Shown: one piece after another, positions 1 through 7,630 of the stretch
Numbering within the stretch: position 1 is the stretch's first letter
How the letters are laid out: every line of letters starts with the position of its first letter
Source of the DNA: Cloacimonetes bacterium UBA3541
GTDB taxonomy: Bacteria; Cloacimonadota; Cloacimonadia; Cloacimonadales; Cloacimonadaceae
Length of the DNA: 14,190 nucleotides
NCBI GenBank assembly: GCA_002376725.1
Contig: DFOM01000020.1
Span: forward strand, 11,023-25,212
Direction: 5' to 3'
Program-made: the position numbers and the translations under genes
The notes under the pieces: model-generated
What the model saw: only the letters and a program-made list of their open reading frames with translations
Database searches by the model: none
Told to the model about the DNA's origin: nothing

Positions 1-14
1 GGGACATCTGCACA

Positions 15-62
15 CCCTTATATCTGCATACCCTTATATCTGCATACCCTTATATCTGCACA
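15..62. repeat. 16-bp tandem repeat, three copies
   Basis: Three consecutive copies of a 16-base unit, CCCTTATATCTGCATA, lie at 15-30, 31-46 and 47-62. The first two are identical and the third ends in CACA instead of CATA. A degenerate partial copy (CATCTGCACA) precedes them at 5-14. The unit length is not a multiple of three and no reading frame is evident, so this is an intergenic short tandem repeat upstream of the ribosomal operon. The array may extend to the left of the window. Function unknown. Confidence 0.9.
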
Positions 63-104
63 CCAGGATATACCTTCTAGAGAAAGAAATACTTATTTAA
101 AAAA

Positions 105-165
105 TATAATACAAGCGAAAGCAAAAATCCTTGACATTATAAGCTTAGCAAAAATCTTGTATTAT
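105..165 (+). promoter_or_regulatory. Candidate promoter region of the rplM operon
   Basis: The AT-rich stretch before rplM holds a perfect TATAAT at 105-110 (no good -35 box upstream), a perfect TTGACA at 131-136, and a TATTAT at 160-165. TTGACA and TATTAT are 23 bases apart, wider than the usual 16-18, so they may not form one promoter; a TTATAA at 137-142 gives 17-base spacing to TATTAT but is a weak -35. A start site near 172 would leave a leader of about 20 bases. That a promoter lies here is likely from position; the exact boxes are uncertain. Confidence 0.4.
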
Positions 166-191
166 TAATGTAAAATTAGTAAGGAGAAAAG

Positions 192-620
192 ATGAAGACC
201 TTAACTCCCAAGCCGGGGGATATAGAACGTACCTGGTATGTAATAGATGCCACGGATCAACCTCTGGGTCGTTTATCTACTAAAATAGCTTCTATCCTTT
301 GTGGGAAGCACAAACCATATTATGCTCGTAATATTGATACGGGTGATTATGTTATTGTGATAAATGCCGAAAAAGTTAAAGTAACTGGTTTGAAGAGCTT
401 GCAGAAGGTTTATCATAGCTATAGTGGCTATCCCAGTGGATTGAAAGAGATTCCCTATTCCAAGATGTTGGAGAAACATCCAACTAAAATAATTGAGCAT
501 GCCGTTAGAGGTATGATGCCCAAGACTATTTTGGGCGATGCTATGTTTAAAAAGTTAAAAGTTTATGCTGGTAATGAGCATCCCCACAGTGCACAGAAGC
601 CTGTGGAATTAAAGCTTTAA
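192..620 (+). CDS. rplM: Ribosomal protein L13 (uL13)
   Basis: Encodes 142 residues, the normal length for bacterial L13, an early-assembling protein of the large ribosomal subunit. Recognised from the family pattern: WYVIDATDQPLGRLSTKIA at residues 16-34, the GDYVIVINA strand, the VRGMMPK segment in the middle and the conserved HPHSAQKP near the C-terminus. The ATG at 192 follows a strong AAGGAG Shine-Dalgarno at 181-186. It is the first gene of an operon with rpsI 12 bases downstream; the L13-S9 pair is one of the most conserved gene neighbourhoods in bacteria. No truncation or unusual feature is seen. Confidence 0.97.
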   Translation: MKTLTPKPGDIERTWYVIDATDQPLGRLSTKIASILCGKHKPYYARNIDTGDYVIVINAEKVKVTGLKSLQKVYHSYSGYPSGLKEIPYSKMLEKHPTKIIEHAVRGMMPKTILGDAMFKKLKVYAGNEHPHSAQKPVELKL

Positions 621-632
621 GGAGAATCAAGT

Positions 633-1019
633 ATGCAGACTTATAATGCAGTTGGCAGAAGAAAGAATGCTGTAGCACGGGTTCGTTTGATGCCAGGGAC
701 AGGAAAAAGAATCATCAATAAGGTGCAGATGAAAAAATATCTGCAGCGGGAAACTCTAGCAATGATAGTTGAGCAACCCTTGCAGGAGCTTGGCTTGAGT
801 GATAATTTTGATGTTTATGTGAATGTTACTGGAGGTGGTCTTAGCGGTCAAGCGGGAGCTATTCGTCATGGTATTGCACGAGCATTAGTGGAATATGATG
901 AAAATCTGCGTCCCCAGTTAAAAGTGCGAGGCTACTTAACCCGTGATCCGAGAATGGTTGAACGGAAGAAGAGCGGCAGACCCAAAGCCAGAAAAAGATT
1001 CCAGTTTTCCAAGCGTTAA
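633..1019 (+). CDS. rpsI: Ribosomal protein S9 (uS9)
   Basis: Encodes 128 residues, typical for S9, a small-subunit head protein whose C-terminal tail reaches the P-site tRNA. Visible hallmarks are YNAVGRRKNAVARVRLMPG at the N-terminus, the glycine-rich GGGLSGQAGAIRHGIARAL segment around residues 67-86, and the basic tail RKKSGRPKARKRFQFSKR ending in the invariant K-R. Its Shine-Dalgarno (AAGGAG) overlaps the stop codon of rplM, which suggests tight co-expression with L13. A 150-base gap with secondary structure follows before rpsB. Confidence 0.97.
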   Translation: MQTYNAVGRRKNAVARVRLMPGTGKRIINKVQMKKYLQRETLAMIVEQPLQELGLSDNFDVYVNVTGGGLSGQAGAIRHGIARALVEYDENLRPQLKVRGYLTRDPRMVERKKSGRPKARKRFQFSKR

Positions 1020-1028
1020 TACTCAAAA

Positions 1029-1134
1029 GGGTAAATGGTATATCTTAGAACTGCCATTTGCCTAAATAACACGCACTTAGAGTTGCAAGGCGGTGAGGAT
1101 AGTTTTTCCTCTGAATTGCTTAAATCCTAGTGCG
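1029..1134 (+). promoter_or_regulatory. Structured leader upstream of rpsB (candidate r-protein leader)
   Basis: The 150-base gap between rpsI and rpsB contains more structure than a simple spacer. A 12-bp stem (with three G-U pairs) can form between 1029-1040 and 1052-1063 around an 11-base loop. Downstream, CGCACTTAG at 1072-1080 pairs with CTAGTGCG at 1127-1134 with one bulged base, enclosing a GAGGA/TCCTC hairpin at 1095-1099/1107-1111. Neither stem is followed by a T-tract, so these do not look like terminators. In E. coli the rpsB-tsf operon is repressed by S2 through its leader; a comparable role here is inference from position only. Confidence 0.4.
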
Positions 1135-1169
1135 GAAGAATAAACCGTAATATCTAAAAAGGAGAAACG

Positions 1170-2039
1170 ATGTCCGTAGTTACAATGAAGCAATTGCTGG
1201 AAGCAGGAGTCCATTTTGGTCATCAGACCTATAAATGGAATCCTAAGATGAAGAAATATATCTTCCTAAAAAGAAATGGCATTCATATCATTGATCTTAA
1301 ACAGACGGTTGATGCCATCAATGAAGCCTATCAATTTTTAAGAGAAGTAGCCAGTCGTCAGGAATACATCCTATTTGTAGGCACAAAGAAACAAGCTCAA
1401 ACTGCCATCAAGGAAGCAGCTGAAAAAGCTGGGGTTTTCTATGTTAATCAACGCTGGTATGGCGGAATGTTGACCAATATGGCAACTATCAGACAAAGCG
1501 TAGAGAAAATGAAATACTACGAATCTATTGTTGCCGATGGCACTATAAATAAATATACTAAGCTAGAACAGCTTAAAATGAAACGAATGCATGATAAGAT
1601 AGAACTATATTTAGGCGGTATCAGAGATATGGACGCTTTACCGAGTGCTATGTTTGTGGTAGATATTGGCCATGAAGCTATAGCTGTTCATGAAGCTCGG
1701 ATTTTGCATATTCCCATCATTGCTATGGTAGATACAAATTGTGATCCCGACCTCGTGGATTATGTTATTCCCGCTAATGATGATGCTACACGAGCTATTC
1801 AATTGATTTCTGATATAATGGCTAATGCTGTGCTTGAAGGTAAAAATATTGCTACTGAAGGAGAAGGTACAATTTTAGAGATGCCTGTTATCGGAGATGA
1901 ATTTACACCTGAGATGATTGAAATGGCAGCAATCCCCCTAAAAGACGAAGAAGAAGTAGAGGAAGAAGAAGAAGAAGAAGAAGAAGACACTATACCCACT
2001 GAAGAAATAACGGAATCCTTAGCTCAACCGGAAGCATAA
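1170..2039 (+). CDS. rpsB: Ribosomal protein S2 (uS2) with acidic C-terminal tail
   Basis: Encodes a 289-residue S2, a late-binding small-subunit protein. The family core is clear: LLEAGVHFGHQTYKWNPKM at residues 9-27, QRWYGGMLTN, and the C-terminal DTNCDPDLVDYVIPANDDA segment. The ATG at 1170 follows an AAAGGAG Shine-Dalgarno at 1159-1165. Typical bacterial S2 proteins are about 230-260 residues; the excess is a strongly acidic tail of about 35 residues that contains nine consecutive glutamates, mostly GAA codons. tsf follows 48 bases downstream, the usual rpsB-tsf pairing. The long leader upstream suggests its own promoter or autogenous control, which I infer and cannot show. Confidence 0.97.
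   Translation: MSVVTMKQLLEAGVHFGHQTYKWNPKMKKYIFLKRNGIHIIDLKQTVDAINEAYQFLREVASRQEYILFVGTKKQAQTAIKEAAEKAGVFYVNQRWYGGMLTNMATIRQSVEKMKYYESIVADGTINKYTKLEQLKMKRMHDKIELYLGGIRDMDALPSAMFVVDIGHEAIAVHEARILHIPIIAMVDTNCDPDLVDYVIPANDDATRAIQLISDIMANAVLEGKNIATEGEGTILEMPVIGDEFTPEMIEMAAIPLKDEEEVEEEEEEEEEDTIPTEEITESLAQPEA
1962..1985 (+). repeat. (GAA)8 trinucleotide repeat within rpsB
   Basis: Eight uninterrupted GAA codons, preceded by GAG, encode most of a nine-glutamate run in the S2 tail. Another three GAA codons sit at 1947-1955. The frame is kept as long as changes are in threes, so copy number could vary between strains without inactivating S2. Confidence 0.9.
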
Positions 2040-2087
2040 CACAAACATTTAATCTTGATTCAACTTACAAACTAAAAAGGAGTACTA

Positions 2088-2687
2088 ATGCAAGCAATAA
2101 CTGCTAAACAAGTGAAAGAATTAAGAGATAGAACTGGCGTAGGAATCTTAGAATGCCGTAAAGCACTGGAGGCAACTAATGGAGATCTGGAAGCGGCTAT
2201 TAAATATTTAAGAGAAAAAGGAATCGCCAAAGCAGAAAGTAAAGCTAATCGCCAGACCAAAGAAGGCTTAATCCATGCGTATATTCATTTTAATGGAAGA
2301 CTGGGCGTTATGCTGGAATTGAATTGCGAAAGCGATTTTGTTGCGAGAACAGAACAATTTAAAAATCTAGCTCAAGAACTTGCTCTTCAGATTGCAGCAA
2401 CTAATCCACTGGCAATAACCAGTGAGCAGATAGATCCCTCAATCATAGAAAGGGAAAGAGAAATAGCACGTAATAAAGCTATCAACGAAGGCAAAAAACC
2501 AGAAATTGTAGAAAAGATAGTGGAAGGGACTATCAATAAATTCTGCAATGAGAAAGCTCTCCTGCAACAGGAATTGGTTAATGAGCCAGGTGTAACTGTT
2601 CGCGACCTTATAAATACCGTTATAGCTCAGACGGGAGAAAATATACAGATATCCAGATTTGTCCGTTATGCTCTGGGCGAAGAATAA
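2088..2687 (+). CDS. tsf: Elongation factor Ts, short form
   Basis: Encodes 199 residues, the guanine-nucleotide exchange factor for EF-Tu in the cytoplasm. The N-terminal UBA-like domain (residues 1-45, with VKELRDRTGVGILECRKAL) and the EF-Tu contact segment NCESDFVAR at residues 79-87 (usually N-E/C-T-DFVA) are visible. The protein is short: E. coli EF-Ts is 283 residues, whereas Thermus and cyanobacterial forms are near 200, so this belongs to the compact type with a single core subdomain and no coiled-coil insertion. Start ATG follows AAAAAGGAG. It sits between rpsB and pyrH as usual. Confidence 0.96.
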   Translation: MQAITAKQVKELRDRTGVGILECRKALEATNGDLEAAIKYLREKGIAKAESKANRQTKEGLIHAYIHFNGRLGVMLELNCESDFVARTEQFKNLAQELALQIAATNPLAITSEQIDPSIIEREREIARNKAINEGKKPEIVEKIVEGTINKFCNEKALLQQELVNEPGVTVRDLINTVIAQTGENIQISRFVRYALGEE

Positions 2688-2723
2688 CTTTTCTTCCATA
2701 AACAGCTGAAGTGAGGCTAAATT

Positions 2724-3446
2724 ATGTTTTTTCAACCTGATAAAATTCACCGGATAATGCTAAAAATCAGCGGAGAAATTCTGGCAGGACCTCAAGGATA
2801 CGGCTTTGATGATGGAATCATTGATCAGCTTACGGATGAAATTATACAGGTTCACCAGAAGGGCTATAAGATTGCTCTAGTTTTGGGTGGTGGAAATATA
2901 TTCCGGGGTGCTACCTGGAAAAATCAGAGTCTTAATAGAGTGTTACTTGACCATATTGGGATGTTGGCTACTATTCAGAATTCACTTTATTTAGCAGAGA
3001 TACTGAATCAAAAAAAATGTCCTGCCAGAGCCTTTTCTTGCCTAGCTATGGATAATATAACTGAACTTTACACTCCACATAAAGCCTCGGAAGCACTAGA
3101 AAGAGGAGAAATATGCTTTATTAGTGGAGGCACGGGTAATCCCTTCTTCACCACAGATACAGCTGCTATTTTACGAGCAGCAGAATTGGGATTGGACTTA
3201 GTTTTAAAAGGAACTAAGGTAGATGGCCTTTATACTGCTGACCCGCAAGTAGATCCCAATGCTCAGTTTATTAGTTCAGCCAGCTATGATCAATGCCTAG
3301 AACAAAAACTTAGAGTGATGGATATGACAGCTTTTTCTTTAGCTCAGGAAAATCGGATACCCTTAAAGATATTCAACCTCACTAAAACAGGTGGAATAGA
3401 AATGGCTCTTTCCAATCCTGATTATGGAACCTATATCTATGCTTGA
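2724..3446 (+). CDS. pyrH: UMP kinase
   Basis: Encodes 240 residues, the usual length of bacterial UMP kinase, which phosphorylates UMP to UDP in pyrimidine nucleotide synthesis. Amino-acid-kinase fold motifs are in order: LKISGE (residues 13-18), GGGNIFRG (55-62), the GGTGNPFFTTDTAA nucleotide/UMP binding segment (135-148), and KGTKVDGLYTADP (162-174). The chosen ATG has a GTGAGG Shine-Dalgarno about 8 bases upstream and gives the normal short N-terminal extension; Met12 is an alternative start but would begin directly at the first strand. Linked to tsf and frr as in many bacteria. Confidence 0.97.
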   Translation: MFFQPDKIHRIMLKISGEILAGPQGYGFDDGIIDQLTDEIIQVHQKGYKIALVLGGGNIFRGATWKNQSLNRVLLDHIGMLATIQNSLYLAEILNQKKCPARAFSCLAMDNITELYTPHKASEALERGEICFISGGTGNPFFTTDTAAILRAAELGLDLVLKGTKVDGLYTADPQVDPNAQFISSASYDQCLEQKLRVMDMTAFSLAQENRIPLKIFNLTKTGGIEMALSNPDYGTYIYA

Positions 3447-3473
3447 TTCCCAATTGAACTAAAAGAGGATATT

Positions 3474-4028
3474 ATGCACGAAATATTAGAAGAATGTAAA
3501 GATAAGATGGAGAAAACCTTTGAGGCTATGCTGCATCAATTTTCTAAAATTAGAACTGGACGTGCAAGTGCTTCAGTTCTGGATGATATTCGTATAAACT
3601 ATTATGGACAATCTACTCCTATTAAACAGCTCTGTAATATCTCCATACCAGAACCCAGAATGATTATTGTACAACCCTGGGATAAGACAACTCTTGCAGA
3701 TATTGAAAAAGCTATCTTAGCTGCTAATCTAGGTGTAACTCCAGAGAATGATGGAAATGTTATCCGTCTTCCTTTTCAACCTTTAACTGAGGAAAAGAGA
3801 CGGGAGATAGCCAAAAATCTGAAAAAGATTGCTGAAGACACTCGCGTGGCAATTCGTAATATTAGAAGAGAAGCCAATGAACAGGTAAAAAAACTGGAAA
3901 AAGATGGTGAAATCAGCGAAGATGATGAGAAAAAGATGCTTAAAGATATTCAAGAAATCACTGATGAATGGATTGAAAAGATAGATGAGGCGGAAAAAAG
4001 TAAAGAAAAGGAGATTATGGAAGTCTGA
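3474..4028 (+). CDS. frr: Ribosome recycling factor
   Basis: Encodes 184 residues, a tRNA-shaped two-domain protein that, with EF-G, splits post-termination ribosomes. Signature segments are the N-terminal helix with FSKIRTGRASASVLDDI around residues 24-40, the beta domain containing YYGQSTPIKQL and IPEPRMIIVQPWD, and the C-terminal long helices with LPPF-type IRLPFQPLTEEKRREIAK and REANEQVKKLEKDGEISEDD. The start has an AGAGGA Shine-Dalgarno. It is the last gene of the ribosomal operon; no clear intrinsic terminator follows in the 107 bases before the next gene. Confidence 0.97.
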   Translation: MHEILEECKDKMEKTFEAMLHQFSKIRTGRASASVLDDIRINYYGQSTPIKQLCNISIPEPRMIIVQPWDKTTLADIEKAILAANLGVTPENDGNVIRLPFQPLTEEKRREIAKNLKKIAEDTRVAIRNIRREANEQVKKLEKDGEISEDDEKKMLKDIQEITDEWIEKIDEAEKSKEKEIMEV

Positions 4029-4135
4029 GTTTACAGCTTGAAAGATATCCTCTTAACTAAGTTAATCCAACTTCTATCAACCATTAATTCATATAAATTA
4101 GGAAATTAATTCTCAGGGTCTGTAAGAACAAAGCT

Positions 4136-5449
4136 ATGCAAAGTTTAGAAGATATACGAATAAAGATTTATAATGCCATAAAAGGCACAGAACTGGAAAA
4201 CTGCTGTTATTTTGCGGGTGGTTGTGTGCGTGATAATTATCTTAAACGGATAAGGACTGATCTAGATATTTGCGTGGAGAAGCAAGATGGAGATGCTCTA
4301 CTGGCACAAGTTTTGCAAGAAAAAAACTTAATTCAAAAAGTGGTTAAATATCCGAGAACAGGCACTTTAAAGACTAAAATAGATGGGTATTCATTGGAAC
4401 TTTCTCCCACGCAAATCAGAACTGAGATGGATAATGGGGTGGTCCATAAAATCTTTGCCTCTTTACAAGAGGATGCTTGCTCCAGAGATTTTACTATCAA
4501 TGCTTTGATGATGGCTATTCATAGTGGCGAACTTCTTGATTTTACGAACAAAGGTATAAAAGATTTAGAAGCCAGATTGATTAGAGCTTGTGAACCAGAA
4601 GGAAAGAGTTTTCTCAGAGATCCGAATAGAATTCTGAGAGCTATTCGCTTAGCGGCAGAACTGGAAATTTTTAATCTAGAAGAAGAAACGAGTTCTGAAA
4701 TCAGAAAAAATAGCTATCTCCTTGAAAGGCTTAATCCTTCAAGAATATCCCAAGAGCTGAAGAAAATCCTCTCCCTGAAATCTTTCTTCAAAGCACAATA
4801 TCTTATCCAATTTTTTCGGCTGATGAGTCATTTACTTACTGAATTTAAGGATATTTCTCTGGATGAAAAAACCTTGAACTGGTTAGAACATCCTGAACTA
4901 AATCAACTTATTAGTAAATTGGAAAGTATAGAAGGAAGATTTTGCTTTCTCTGCTTACCATTTTATTTGAAAAGGATAGATAATAACCCTGAACTGATTA
5001 AGAATCTGGAACCGCTTAAGAGCTATAATCGCTATTTCTCTAATCAGCAAAACAGGCATATAGATAATTTTCTCTACGCTATAGAAATCTTTCACAAAGA
5101 GGCTTATCTTAAATCTGAACTGGAGCTTAGTCATCTCCGTGAAGCTATCCATAAAGTTAATGAAGGCTTTGCAGAACTCTGGATTTTATTGCAATGTGTA
5201 GACAATTATAAAGAACGGATTTCAGGATATAACTCAAATCTGGCAAAACTGGCATATCAATTGAAAAATGAGATGGATACCAATCCTTTCCTATTAACTG
5301 GAACTGAATTTATGCACGAGTACCAATTAGTAGAAGGTAAAGAAATTGGCTACTATCTTCAAAGAGCTCTTTCGCTATGGTATCAAAATCCCAGACTTTC
5401 AATGTCTAAGATTATGGAGTTATCAATAAAAGAGTATCAAGGAAAATAA
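4136..5449 (+). CDS. cca: Class II tRNA nucleotidyltransferase / poly(A) polymerase family (CCA-adding)
   Basis: Encodes 437 residues of the class II nucleotidyltransferase family that adds CCA (or only A, or poly-A tails) to RNA 3' ends. The catalytic head shows FAGGCVRD at residues 26-33 and the metal-binding D-L-D at 42-44, followed by CSRDFTINALMM at 115-126 and the neck motif RDPNRILRAIRLAAEL at 161-176, all in family order. No HD phosphohydrolase motif is recognisable in the C-terminal half. The sequence alone does not tell CCA-adding from A-adding or poly(A) polymerase activity. The ribosome binding site is weak (AAGAACAA), in contrast to the upstream genes, and its stop codon lies inside the terminator hairpin. 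Confidence 0.88.
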   Translation: MQSLEDIRIKIYNAIKGTELENCCYFAGGCVRDNYLKRIRTDLDICVEKQDGDALLAQVLQEKNLIQKVVKYPRTGTLKTKIDGYSLELSPTQIRTEMDNGVVHKIFASLQEDACSRDFTINALMMAIHSGELLDFTNKGIKDLEARLIRACEPEGKSFLRDPNRILRAIRLAAELEIFNLEEETSSEIRKNSYLLERLNPSRISQELKKILSLKSFFKAQYLIQFFRLMSHLLTEFKDISLDEKTLNWLEHPELNQLISKLESIEGRFCFLCLPFYLKRIDNNPELIKNLEPLKSYNRYFSNQQNRHIDNFLYAIEIFHKEAYLKSELELSHLREAIHKVNEGFAELWILLQCVDNYKERISGYNSNLAKLAYQLKNEMDTNPFLLTGTEFMHEYQLVEGKEIGYYLQRALSLWYQNPRLSMSKIMELSIKEYQGK

Positions 5450-5470
5450 GCCCCGAAAAATCGGGGCTTA
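5447..5470. terminator. Bidirectional intrinsic terminator between cca and the cas operon
   Basis: A perfect 10-bp stem (TAAGCCCCGA paired with TCGGGGCTTA) with a 4-base AAAA loop sits between the convergent genes. On the + strand AACAATTTTAT follows the stem; on the - strand TTTTCC follows within a few bases, so it could end transcripts from both directions. The cca stop codon TAA forms the first bases of the stem, and the last cas gene stops ten bases beyond the other arm. Confidence 0.85.
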
Positions 5471-5479
5471 ACAATTTTA

Positions 5480-7630
5480 TCAGACATTAAGCGGTTCTGG
5501 AAGTACTCTTCTTTCTTTGAATTTATCTATATCCATATATTCAGTTTTATCTTCTGCAGGCTTTTGTTCAAAGTTCAGCATTTTATGCAATTCTTTAAAC
5601 CTTTTTATCTCCCAAAGATTATCTGTCTTTAAAATATCACTATTTTTCAATAGTTTTTTATAGGTATCCAGATACTTAGCCGTATCTTTTTCTTCAGCAT
5701 ATCCTGATTCTAGGAAAATTTTATAACGCTGTTTTGGATCCAGAATAAATAATTTGGTCTCTATGCGGATAGAACCTAATCCGAGAGGTTTTCCCATTCC
5801 TATTTTATGACAGCATTCATCTGGTAATTGTAGCACAAAGAGAAGTGCACCTAATTCCTCTTCACTTAGATTCTCAAAGCGGATAGAACCTTCAAATTTT
5901 GCACCGGGTTTTATAGGTGCAATCAAAGTATGTTGAGTATCCGTTTGAGGATCAAAATCAGGTGAGTCTTCTTCAAATTTTCCCTCTTTTTTATGCCAGT
6001 ATTGTTTATAACCTCTAAGCTTTGCATCTGGACTATCATAGTGCCGCATATCATTAAAAGTAACATTTTGCGGCTGCTTTAAATATAATTGAAAAGAAGT
6101 AGGTTTGGGATTGGCAAGAATTTTGGGATAAATTGGTTCTTCAAAAGCAAAAGCTTCTTTTGCTATGGCATCATCAAAATAGATTCTTCCATTTATAGTA
6201 TCTTGCGATTTTGTCCCAACCCTTCCAAACAGAGCTTCTGCCATATCCAGAATATCACTTTTGTGACTAGCTGGACGCAGATCTCCAATGGAATTTTTAT
6301 AGCTAATACGGAAAAGAGCAGTATTACCAAAGGCAGTTACCTTGCCATCTTCATATAAGAAAAAGCAGGGGACACCATCCTTATATTCCTTTTTATTCTG
6401 ATTTAGAAAATCAATCAGATTGATACTACTCCTATTTTTATCATTACAATAATCATCCACCACTGTTTCATCTATCGTATGAGTTAAAGAGGTTGGAGCA
6501 CCAATAAGCCAGTGTTTTTTCTTACCTTTTGATTTAGATGGCATCCATCCTGAAAAAACTAAATAACCTTCCTTATAATCATCTTTTGAAGCAGAATCAT
6601 ATTCTTTAACTTCTTCCACAAGAGGAACGGGTTCTTGGTCTAAAGCAGAAGGGGGACTTTCCTTGAACCAGATATGTTTAAAAGGATGTTTCTTACAGAA
6701 ATCATCGTAATCTTTATTCTTTTCCCATCTTTTTTTCACATTATTATAAGTTGCCATACTATGGGGAACTAAATTAGCATTTAAGACATCTTCTTCTTTA
6801 ACTCTGTAGTACTTTATCGCTTCAGTTATTTTATAATCTTTTCCTTCCTTTTTTAAGAAACCAGCCTTAACCTTCAAAGATGAGTTCCATTGGTTAGGAG
6901 TTTCAAATACCCTTTCTGCGTAGTAAGTTCTTAAAGTTATAGCTTTATCAGCAAAGGACCGAAAATAGAGTTTATGTTCATCCAGATAACTCATTTTACT
7001 GTAAGTGGCTATCTCATAGAGATTACGAACCATACCTCTTAATGAAGAGCCAGGAATTTTAAACTTACCTGAGGCTGGACTGAAGGATTGGTAAAGCTTT
7101 CTATTAAATTCTCTCATCTTGTCTTTATTATTCTCTTCTTTTTCAATTTTGGTTAGTTCTTCCACTTCTTCTTCTGTTAAAGTTCTTCGGATATAAAGAG
7201 GAGTTTTACTCTCAATATCTATATTAATGTAACCAGTTAATCCAGAAAATACATCCCGGCGAGGTAGATTATTTTTATCATAGGGGATAACTTTATCATC
7301 TAAAGATATAAAATTATAAGGAGCATAGGCTTCTTCTGGAACATTTGAAGTTTTAGACCACTTTTTCCCTGTTGCCGTTTGATATTTTTGAACAGGTATG
7401 GCTTCAGGCAATTTAATTATATAACCATCTAGGCTTAATTCTATAATCTTTTTAGTATTTTCTTCCAGCTCAACCTCTACTTCATATTCTCCAGGTTGGA
7501 GACTTTTTATCTTTTCATCTTCACGAAACACAGAATCGCTTAAAGTTCTCTTTCCTGCATTTTCCGGCTGGATTTCTAAAACTACTGCACCTTTCTTGGA
7601 ACGACTTACATAAAGAATTGCCTTAATCAT
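5480..7630 (-). CDS. Type III-D Cas7 with large insertion (TIGR03986-like RAMP protein)
   Basis: Encodes 716 residues and is the last gene of the cas operon. It is a RAMP/Cas7 backbone protein of the type III effector complex. Visible in order: a beta-rich N-terminal extension of about 80 residues, possibly a small OB-like barrel; APYNFISL at 103-110, typical for the TIGR03986 group; GLTGYINIDIESKTPLYI (130-147); the RAMP motif KIPGSSLRGMVRN (191-203); a long middle insertion roughly 215-450; LFGRVG and GRIYFDDA (467-487); and the glycine-rich loop GMGKPLGLGS (611-620). I see no aspartate in the usual Cas7 catalytic place before IPGSSLRG, so cleavage by this subunit is uncertain. The start overlaps the csx19 stop (TAATG) and follows a near-perfect Shine-Dalgarno. 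In III-Dv complexes the corresponding subunit is called Cas7-insertion. Confidence 0.88.
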   Translation of the reverse strand: MIKAILYVSRSKKGAVVLEIQPENAGKRTLSDSVFREDEKIKSLQPGEYEVEVELEENTKKIIELSLDGYIIKLPEAIPVQKYQTATGKKWSKTSNVPEEAYAPYNFISLDDKVIPYDKNNLPRRDVFSGLTGYINIDIESKTPLYIRRTLTEEEVEELTKIEKEENNKDKMREFNRKLYQSFSPASGKFKIPGSSLRGMVRNLYEIATYSKMSYLDEHKLYFRSFADKAITLRTYYAERVFETPNQWNSSLKVKAGFLKKEGKDYKITEAIKYYRVKEEDVLNANLVPHSMATYNNVKKRWEKNKDYDDFCKKHPFKHIWFKESPPSALDQEPVPLVEEVKEYDSASKDDYKEGYLVFSGWMPSKSKGKKKHWLIGAPTSLTHTIDETVVDDYCNDKNRSSINLIDFLNQNKKEYKDGVPCFFLYEDGKVTAFGNTALFRISYKNSIGDLRPASHKSDILDMAEALFGRVGTKSQDTINGRIYFDDAIAKEAFAFEEPIYPKILANPKPTSFQLYLKQPQNVTFNDMRHYDSPDAKLRGYKQYWHKKEGKFEEDSPDFDPQTDTQHTLIAPIKPGAKFEGSIRFENLSEEELGALLFVLQLPDECCHKIGMGKPLGLGSIRIETKLFILDPKQRYKIFLESGYAEEKDTAKYLDTYKKLLKNSDILKTDNLWEIKRFKELHKMLNFEQKPAEDKTEYMDIDKFKERRVLPEPLNV

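Noticed and set aside
15..62. CRISPR array
   Set aside because: Units are only 16 bases and directly abut each other with no spacers, so this is a simple tandem repeat.
1029..1063. Intrinsic terminator after rpsI
   Set aside because: The stem is AT-rich with G-U pairs, has a long loop and no T-tract; a leader structure is more likely.
1799..1999. Serine-rich small protein on the - strand
   Set aside because: It is the complement of the GAA repeat and surrounding rpsB codons, with no ribosome binding site.
6089..6358. 89-residue gene on the + strand inside the Cas7-insertion gene
   Set aside because: Composition is random-like, no Shine-Dalgarno, and it lies opposite strongly conserved Cas7 motifs.
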